A DNA stretch of 62,078 nt from Alphaproteobacteria bacterium (lineage in GTDB: Bacteria > Pseudomonadota > Alphaproteobacteria > SHVW01): assembly GCA_016869645.1 (NCBI GenBank), contig VGDO01000009.1, forward strand, positions 1 to 62,078, read 5' to 3'. Positions 56,356 to 62,078 of the stretch are shown piece after piece. Made by a program: the position numbers and the translations under genes. Below the pieces are notes generated by a model, which saw only the letters and a list, made by a program, of their open reading frames with translations, was not told where the DNA came from and ran no database searches. How positions within the stretch are numbered: position 1 is the stretch's first letter; the number at the start of each line of letters is the position of its first letter.

Positions 56356-57756
56356 CTACGCACGACGCCACTCCGTGTTGCCGCTCGGACGATCCTCCAG
56401 GACGATGCCTTCCTGGAACAGCTCCTGGCGAATGCGGTCGGCTTCGGCGAAATTCCTGGCCTTGCGTGCCGCGTTGCGCGCCGCGATCTTCTGCTCGATC
56501 TCGGCCTCGCCCAGCTTGGTGCCGCCAGGCGACGGCGCGCGAAACCAGGCATCCGCGTTCTGCTGGAGCAGGCCTAGGAGCCCGCCGCCCTTGCGTAGCC
56601 GGCCTTTGAGCCGCACATGCTCGACCGGATCACGCGAGCGATTGATGTCGCTCGCCAAAGCATGCAGGCGCGACAGGGCGAGCGGCGTGTTCAGATCGTC
56701 GAGCAAGGCATCGACGACATCCGCCGGGATGTCGGCCTCGGCCGGCGGCGCAGCTCCGGCTGGAAGGAAAGGGTCCGGCGTCCACAGCGGCGTGTAAAGG
56801 CGATCGAGCGCCGCCTTCGCCTCTGCCAATCCCTGCCTGGTGAAGTCGAGCGGCGCGCGATAGTGGCCGCTCAGCAGGAAATAGCGCAAGGCTTCGCCCG
56901 GCGCCTCGGCCAGCAATTCGCGCACGGTGAAGAAATTGCCGAGCGACTTCGACATCTTGTCGCTGTTCACCGAAAGGAAGCCGTTGTGCATCCAGTAGCG
57001 TGCCATGACCGGCGTGCCGTGCGCTGACCGGCTCTGGGCGATCTCGTTCTCGTGATGGGGAAAGATCAGGTCGAGGCCGCCGCCGTGCAGATCGAAGGTC
57101 TCGCCCAGATGCTTCCAGCTCATGGCCGAGCATTCGATGTGCCAACCCGGCCGCCCCCTGCCCCACGGGCTCGGCCAGCCCGGGATGTCCGGCGTCGACG
57201 GCTTCCACAGCACGAAATCGGCCGGATCCTTCTTGTAGGGCGCCACATCGATGCGCGCGCCGGCGATCAGCTCCTCGCGATTGTGGCGCGACAGCCGGCC
57301 GTACTCAGCCATCGACGGTACGCTGAACAGCACATGGCCTTCGGCGGCATAGGCATGACCGCGCTGAATCAGCATCTCGATCAGCCGGATCATCTCGGCA
57401 ATGTGCTCGGTCGCGCGCGGCTCGACATCGGGCGGCAAGGCGCCGAGGGCCGCCATGTCCTGCTGATAGGCACGCGTCGTGCGCGATGTGATGGAATCGA
57501 TCGGCTCGCCCGACGCCTTCGAGGCGTCGATGATCTTGTCGTCGACGTCGGTGATGTTCCGAACATAGGTCACGCGCGGGTAGAGCCGCTTGAGCAATCG
57601 ATAGAGGACATCGAATGCAACGACGGGACGCGCGTTTCCGAGATGGGCGAAGTCGTAGACGGTCGGACCGCAGACATAGAGACGCACATGGCCGGGATCG
57701 ATCGGCTCAAACGTCTCTTTTCGTCTGGTCAGCGTGTTGTAAACCTGAAGCGGCAC
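56356..57756 (-). CDS. cysS: Cysteinyl-tRNA synthetase
   Basis: A 466-residue class I aminoacyl-tRNA synthetase that charges tRNA-Cys. Zinc-binding Cys29 lies in LYVCGPTVYD, the HIGH-like motif is AHLGNARP, the second zinc site includes WHIECSAMS and a later HGGGLDLIFPHHENEIAQS, and the adenylate loop is KMSKSLGN. The C-terminal helical anticodon domain is complete. It is 21 bases from the cimA start and shares its direction, so the two probably sit in one transcript. Confidence 0.96.
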   Translation of the reverse strand: MPLQVYNTLTRRKETFEPIDPGHVRLYVCGPTVYDFAHLGNARPVVAFDVLYRLLKRLYPRVTYVRNITDVDDKIIDASKASGEPIDSITSRTTRAYQQDMAALGALPPDVEPRATEHIAEMIRLIEMLIQRGHAYAAEGHVLFSVPSMAEYGRLSRHNREELIAGARIDVAPYKKDPADFVLWKPSTPDIPGWPSPWGRGRPGWHIECSAMSWKHLGETFDLHGGGLDLIFPHHENEIAQSRSAHGTPVMARYWMHNGFLSVNSDKMSKSLGNFFTVRELLAEAPGEALRYFLLSGHYRAPLDFTRQGLAEAKAALDRLYTPLWTPDPFLPAGAAPPAEADIPADVVDALLDDLNTPLALSRLHALASDINRSRDPVEHVRLKGRLRKGGGLLGLLQQNADAWFRAPSPGGTKLGEAEIEQKIAARNAARKARNFAEADRIRQELFQEGIVLEDRPSGNTEWRRA

Positions 57757-58060
57757 GGCTCGGAACTCGCTCTGATACGGTCAAACGGCAACCGCCCCAT
57801 CAAGGGCGCGCCCGCTCAGCCAGATTTGGAAAAACAGAAAGCGACTAGGCGTGCGGGCTCAACATCGCGTCGCAATCGCGATGCTAATTCGCTCGATCAG
57901 GCGAATGTTGAGCGTGAGCGTCATGCCGTCCGTTCCAGCAATTCCGGGCCTTTCGGCCGGGAATATGCCGTCAATCTAACAGAGTCGACCGGCGGGGTCC
58001 ATGGCCTGCCGGAAGATCGGCCGGCTCGGGGGTCCGGCCGCCCCGGACCGATCCGATGGG
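57757..58060. promoter_or_regulatory. cysS upstream region with overlapping hairpins
   Basis: This 304-base gap carries no supported gene. Two inverted repeats share bases: GCTCAACAT (57857-57865) with ATGTTGAGC (57905-57913), and ATTCGC (57887-57892) with GCGAAT (57901-57906). They cannot both form, so they could act as alternative structures in the cysS leader. A 7-bp stem GGTCCGG/CCGGACC (58033-58051) lies 9 bases beyond the desaturase stop and may be that gene's terminator. Confidence 0.35.
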
Positions 58061-59224
58061 CTAGGAGCTCTGTGGGACGGGAACCGCGAGGCGCATACCG
58101 ACCGCCTCGAGCAGCAGTTCATGGGCGCGGTCGACGATGTCGTCGAGCGACCTTGTCTTGGGCAGCATCGCGCGGGCCTCGGCGAGGAACTCGTCCCGGC
58201 TTGGCATATGAGGCAGATGCCAGGTCTTCAGCACCTCGGTCGCCTGGTGATGGGCGCGCGCCAGCGCTTCCCTGAGGGCCGACAGCTCGGCGCCGTGCAG
58301 GGCCGACGCAATGGCCAGCGCAATGCGCTCGGAATTGAAATGCGCGGCGAGCTGCTCGGCCGCGCGATTAATGACGCGCGCGCCCAGCTTCTGCTCGTTG
58401 CGCAGCACGTGCGCGGGCGGCGATTTCATATCCCAAACGACGCGGATCCAGGACAACGCGCGTAGCGCATAGTTGGTCGCATCCACCTCCCACCACCGGA
58501 AGCCCTGCCGGGCGCTGCTTTGATAGGCGTGGTGGTTGTTGTGCCAGCCCTCCCCCATCGTCAACAGCGCGAGGAACCAGTTGTTGCGGGAATCGTCGCC
58601 GGTCACGTACCGCTTGCTGCCACTCACATGGGCCAGCGAATTGATGCAGAACGTCGCGTGGTAGACGAGCACTGTGCTCCAGAAAAAGCCGACCACAAGT
58701 CCGGACCAGCCGGCGACGAGAAAGCTCAGGACCCCCAGGGCGATGGCCGGCGCCAATTCGAGCTTGTGCAGCCACATCAGCTCGGGAAAGCGCGTCAGGT
58801 CGGCAACCCTCGTCAGATCGGTCGCGTCGTGCCGGCACGCGAAAATCCAGCCGACATGGCTGTAGACGAAACCCGATCGCGCCGGCGAGTGGACGTCGTC
58901 TTCCGTATCGGAATGCAGGTGATGATGACGGTGCTTGGCGACCCACCACAGCACGCTCTTCTGGGCGCTCGTCTGGGCAAGGAACGCGAGGAGGAACTGA
59001 ACCACCCGGCTGGTCGAGTAGGCGCGATGCGAGAAATAGCGATGATAGCCCGCAGTGACTGCGAACATGCGCAGCCAGTAGAGCGCGAAGCAGATGGCGA
59101 GAGCCTCCCAGGTGATCCCCGTCCAGATCGCCGCAAAACAGGCGACATGGACCAGGACGAACGGAATGGCTGACGGATAGACGATGTCCTCGTGCGCGCT
59201 CTTCGCGCCGATTTGACGCAGCAT
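58061..59224 (-). CDS. Acyl-CoA desaturase (delta-9 type)
   Basis: A 387-residue membrane di-iron desaturase. ATG 59224 (MLRQIGAKSAHEDIVYPSAI) is chosen; the frame is open upstream to 59509 but that part is Arg-rich and unlike the family. The three histidine boxes are HRYFSH (61-66), KHRHHHLHSD (about 98-105) and HNNHHAYQ near residue 245. Four hydrophobic segments flank them. It inserts a cis double bond into a saturated acyl chain, which adjusts membrane fluidity. The C-terminal 80 residues are a helical extension of no known role. nadE lies upstream in the same direction, 139 bases away. Confidence 0.92.
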   Translation of the reverse strand: MLRQIGAKSAHEDIVYPSAIPFVLVHVACFAAIWTGITWEALAICFALYWLRMFAVTAGYHRYFSHRAYSTSRVVQFLLAFLAQTSAQKSVLWWVAKHRHHHLHSDTEDDVHSPARSGFVYSHVGWIFACRHDATDLTRVADLTRFPELMWLHKLELAPAIALGVLSFLVAGWSGLVVGFFWSTVLVYHATFCINSLAHVSGSKRYVTGDDSRNNWFLALLTMGEGWHNNHHAYQSSARQGFRWWEVDATNYALRALSWIRVVWDMKSPPAHVLRNEQKLGARVINRAAEQLAAHFNSERIALAIASALHGAELSALREALARAHHQATEVLKTWHLPHMPSRDEFLAEARAMLPKTRSLDDIVDRAHELLLEAVGMRLAVPVPQSS

Positions 59225-59363
59225 GCCCCATATCCTCCCCCTGCCTGCCAATACATCTATCACGTCGCGGGCATACTGTATCCTGCGGGCCGTGCGGCGC
59301 GACGACGCGGGGCCGATGGCTCGGGATTGCCTGAACTGCGCGGACCGGGTGGACCGGCCGGAA

Positions 59364-61067
59364 TCAGCCCTGGTAGGCGTTGGTGATGGGGTAGCGCCGC
59401 TCGCGGCCGAAGGCGCGGCGGGTGATCTTGACCCCCGGAGGCGCCTGGCGGCGCTTGTATTCGGCGCGGTCGAGCATGCGCCAGACGCGCCGCACGGTCG
59501 CCTCGTCATGGCCGCGCTTGACGATCTCGCCGATCGGCAGCTCGCCCTCGATCAGGCAGGACAGGATGTCGTCGAGCACGTCATAGGGCGGCAACGTATC
59601 CTGGTCGGTCTGGTTGGGCTTGAGCTCGGCGGTCGGCGGCTTGGTGATGACCCGCTCGGGCATGACGCGGCCCGCCGGTCCGAGCGCGCCCGGCGGATGC
59701 GCCTGGTTGCGCCACCGCGAGAGCTGGAACACGGTCGTCTTGTAGACGTCCTTGAGCACGGCGTAGCCGCCGCACATGTCGCCATAGAGGGTGGCGTAGC
59801 CGACCGACATCTCGGATTTGTTGCCGGTCGACAGCACCATGTGGCCGAACTTGTTGGACATCGCCATGAGCGTGATGCCGCGCGCACGGCTCTGGATGTT
59901 CTCCTCGGTGATGTCGGGCGACCGTCCGGCGAAATGCGGCGCCAGCATCTGACCAAAGGCCGCCATGGCCGGCTCGATCGAGACGTTGTCGAGCTTGACG
60001 CCGAGCAGGCGCGCGACCTCCGCCGCATCCTCCAGGCTGTCCCGGCTGGTATAGGGGGACGGCATCATGACGGTGCGCACGCGGTCGGCGCCGAGGCCGT
60101 CGACCGCGATCGCGGCGGAAAGCGCCGAATCGATGCCGCCCGACAGACCGAGGATGACGCCCGGAAAGCGGTTCTTGTTCACGTAGTCGCGCAGTCCCAC
60201 CACCATGGCCTGGTAGGTCTGCTCCAGGCTCGACGGCGGCTGGGCGATCTCGCCCGTCGCACAGTCCCATTTGCCCGAGCCGTTGCGCTGCCACTTGGAC
60301 AGCACGACACCTTCGCGCCAGGCCGGGGCCTGGACGCGAAGATTTCGCGCCGCGTCGAGCACGAAGGAGGCACCTTCGAACACCAGCTCGTCCTGGCCGC
60401 CAACCTGATTGACGTAGACCAGCGGCAAGCCTGATTCCGTGATGCGCGACACCGCGAGCTGGATGCGCTCGTCGAGCTTGTCGCTCTCGAACGGCGATCC
60501 GTTGGGAACGATGAGGATTTCGGCCCCCGATTCCTCCAGGCATTCGGTGACGTCCGGCTTCCACATGTCCTCGCAGATCATCACGCCGAGCCGCACGCCA
60601 CGCACATTCATCGGCCCCGGCATCGGACCCGCCGTGAACACCCGCTTCTCGTCGAAGACGCCGTAGTTGGGCAGATCGTACTTGTAGCGAACGCTCTGAA
60701 TGGCGCCGCCATCGAGCAGCAGCACGGCGTTGTAGACCGCACGCGACCAGGTCGTGCCGCCATTGCCGTTGTCGGATTCGCGCGCAGTGCCGTCGCGCCA
60801 CGGGGTTGTCAGCAGCACGGCCGGCCCGCCATCGGCGGTCTCACGGGCAAAGGCGGCGACCTTCTCGGCCACGGCATCGAGGAACATCGGCTTGAGCACG
60901 AGATCTTCCGGCGGGTAGCCGGAGACCACCAGCTCGCCAGGCACCACGAGGTCGGCGCCGAGGCTGGCCGCCTCGGCGCGGGCCCGACGGACCCGTTCGA
61001 TATTGCCCGATATATCACCGACGGTCGGGTTGATCTGGGCAAGGGCGATGGCGATTCGATCGGTCAT
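59364..61067 (-). CDS. nadE: Glutamine-dependent NAD+ synthetase
   Basis: A 567-residue two-domain enzyme that amidates nicotinate adenine dinucleotide to NAD+. ATG 61067 (MTDRIAIALAQINPTVGDIS) is chosen over an open extension to 61133. The N-terminal nitrilase-type glutaminase domain has Glu45 in VVPGELVVSGYPP, a catalytic cysteine near residue 150 in GVMICEDMW, and covers about residues 1-265. The C-terminal synthetase domain has the PP-loop LGLSGGIDSALSAAIA and STGNKSEMSVGYATLYGDM. The length is typical of the glutamine-using form. It is divergent from the receiver-like gene. Confidence 0.95.
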   Translation of the reverse strand: MTDRIAIALAQINPTVGDISGNIERVRRARAEAASLGADLVVPGELVVSGYPPEDLVLKPMFLDAVAEKVAAFARETADGGPAVLLTTPWRDGTARESDNGNGGTTWSRAVYNAVLLLDGGAIQSVRYKYDLPNYGVFDEKRVFTAGPMPGPMNVRGVRLGVMICEDMWKPDVTECLEESGAEILIVPNGSPFESDKLDERIQLAVSRITESGLPLVYVNQVGGQDELVFEGASFVLDAARNLRVQAPAWREGVVLSKWQRNGSGKWDCATGEIAQPPSSLEQTYQAMVVGLRDYVNKNRFPGVILGLSGGIDSALSAAIAVDGLGADRVRTVMMPSPYTSRDSLEDAAEVARLLGVKLDNVSIEPAMAAFGQMLAPHFAGRSPDITEENIQSRARGITLMAMSNKFGHMVLSTGNKSEMSVGYATLYGDMCGGYAVLKDVYKTTVFQLSRWRNQAHPPGALGPAGRVMPERVITKPPTAELKPNQTDQDTLPPYDVLDDILSCLIEGELPIGEIVKRGHDEATVRRVWRMLDRAEYKRRQAPPGVKITRRAFGRERRYPITNAYQG

Positions 61068-61192
61068 GGGAATTGAATCTGCCGCCAAAACCGCTTGGTT
61101 GCACCGGGAAAACGCATCCTGCACCGCGTGCAAGACTCCGTTAACCTATATCCCGGAAGATCGTTCTGGTGAAGGGCTGGGGGACAACAAAG

Positions 61193-61972
61193 ATGCGCGC
61201 GGCCGCGAATGCCGAGCCAATCGTCGATCGGCAGATCGACGAATACCGCTCCGATCTCAAAGACCGTGTCGCCGCCATGGCAGGGTTGCTCGACAGTTCG
61301 GCCGCCGGCAACGAGCCGACTCACGAGGTCGTGGTTGCGCTCCGCCGCCAGGCGCGCGAGCTGAAGGCGCTCGGCAGCATGTCCGGCTTTCCCATGGTCG
61401 GCATGATCGCCCACCGGCTCGAGGACTATCTGACCGAGATGCGCGACCTGACCCAAGAGGATCACCGCGATGTCGGTCGATTCGTCTCCCTGCTTCAGTC
61501 CGCCATCGGCCGCGGCATCAATCCCGAAGAGAACGAGATGGGCCAGCTTGCCCGATCCCTGCCGATGCGCCGCGACGGCATGCGGCCGCCGGCCGTGCCT
61601 GAAAGCAATGTCGAGATCCTCCTGGTGACGACCTCCAATGTCGTGCGCATGCTGGTGGAGCGCGATCTCAAGCAGCGCGGCTACCGGGTGGTTATTGCGC
61701 GAACGCCGTTCGAGGCGTTCGAGCTCGCCTATCGCATGAAGCCCGATCTGCTGCTCGTCTCCAACACCATGCACGGGCTGGGCGGCGCCGACCTGGTGCG
61801 CGCCTTCGGCGCCATGAGCTCGACGCGGACCATGGCGGCCGCCGTGCTGACCAGCATGGACGCGGAGCATGTCGATCTGCGCGATCTGACGCCGCGCGTT
61901 CCGGTCGTCCGCCTTGGCCGCTATTTTCCCGGGGATTTCGGGCGCGTCGCCGAGCGCTACCAGCTCGGCTAG
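61193..61972 (+). CDS. Degenerate Hpt-receiver fusion protein
   Basis: A 259-residue cytoplasmic protein. ATG 61193 has a GGGGGAC ribosome-binding site; GTG 61169 is also possible. Residues about 15-100 look like a histidine phosphotransfer domain, but the phospho-histidine is replaced by arginine (LRRQARELKALGSMSGF). Residues about 140-259 look like a receiver domain, VEILLVTTSNVVRMLVERDL to PDLLLVSNTMHG, where the phospho-aspartate position is serine. It may act as an unphosphorylated scaffold or sensor. The stop overlaps, in the opposite direction, the end of an IS630-type transposase. Confidence 0.62.
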   Translation: MRAAANAEPIVDRQIDEYRSDLKDRVAAMAGLLDSSAAGNEPTHEVVVALRRQARELKALGSMSGFPMVGMIAHRLEDYLTEMRDLTQEDHRDVGRFVSLLQSAIGRGINPEENEMGQLARSLPMRRDGMRPPAVPESNVEILLVTTSNVVRMLVERDLKQRGYRVVIARTPFEAFELAYRMKPDLLLVSNTMHGLGGADLVRAFGAMSSTRTMAAAVLTSMDAEHVDLRDLTPRVPVVRLGRYFPGDFGRVAERYQLG

Positions 61973-62078
61973 AGCAGATTCCGATTAGGTAGAACATATC
62001 CTGCGTCAAGGATGTAGTTGAGGCATTCCTGGGGTGGGAAGGATCGAATGGCTTCGGCGATTGCGTCCCAGAGGTCGT
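61969..62078 (-). mobile_element. IS630-type transposase, C-terminal fragment at the window edge
   Basis: The leftward frame entering from the edge ends at TAG (61969-61971) and reads DLWDAIAEAIRSFPPQECLN, then YILDAGYVLPNRNLL. This matches the C-terminal end of IS630-family transposases, which typically finish with a P-x-E/Q-C-x-N-Y motif and an A/D-AGY tail. The rest of the element lies outside the window. Its stop codon overlaps the stop of the preceding gene on the other strand. Confidence 0.7.

Noticed and set aside
59223..60434. Forward frame opposite nadE
   Set aside because: Shadow of a clear two-domain NAD+ synthetase.

Overview
The window is GC-rich bacterial DNA from an alphaproteobacterium, probably of a Rhodospirillales-like or Reyranella-like lineage; the order is inferred, not proven. 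Lineage markers are the F1-ATPase zeta inhibitor (DUF1476), the purB/purC/purS/purQ/purL/bolA/grxD gene set, citramalate synthase, and dispersed palindromic repeats of a kind common in these genomes. Gene density is high and no tRNA, rRNA or CRISPR was seen.

Layout. (1) 1-6020: de novo purine genes purB, purC and purS, with two glycosyltransferases, a haloacid dehalogenase-like protein and the zeta inhibitor between them. (2) 6021-26671: a 20.6 kb accessory block separates purS from purQ. It starts at an inverted repeat directly after purS. It holds a class II aldolase, a MAPEG protein, a DEAD-box helicase, an MFS carrier, decaying genes at 10652-12549, a large leftward catabolic operon (MFS, threonine aldolase, DUF4387, AtuA/DUF1446, two paralogous acyl-CoA ligases around a polyamine-type ABC permease and binding protein, with no ATPase), an exonuclease, and malic enzyme behind an FNR/FixK-type box. 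(3) 26672-30211: purQ-purL-bolA-grxD, closed by a perfect 15-bp hairpin. (4) 30495-35342: a LigB-type dioxygenase, a TPR/2-oxoglutarate oxygenase fusion, and a membrane/spermidine-synthase-like fusion.

(5) 35421-52324: the most interesting region. A LysR regulator is divergent from a 16 kb rightward gene run: phosphonoacetate hydrolase (phnA), a zinc-type alcohol dehydrogenase, an aldehyde dehydrogenase, a DctPQM TRAP transporter, a PhoD-like phosphohydrolase, a formylglycine-type phosphonate monoester hydrolase/sulfatase, and a complete Dpp/Opp-type ABC importer. Read together the genes suggest import and trimming of an organophosphonate (for example a 2-hydroxyethylphosphonate ester), two oxidations to phosphonoacetate, and cleavage to acetate and phosphate, without the PhnW transaminase or C-P lyase. 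A near-identical 26-nt direct repeat lies just outside each end. (6) 52491-61067: housekeeping genes rpsD, trmJ, cimA, cysS, an acyl-CoA desaturase and nadE, mostly leftward, plus a small membrane-protein gene broken by an in-frame TAG. (7) 61193-62078: a degenerate Hpt-receiver protein and the C-terminal tail of an IS630-type transposase at the window edge.

Start sites were chosen by family N-termini and ribosome-binding sites. Functions are read from motifs by eye; no database search was run.
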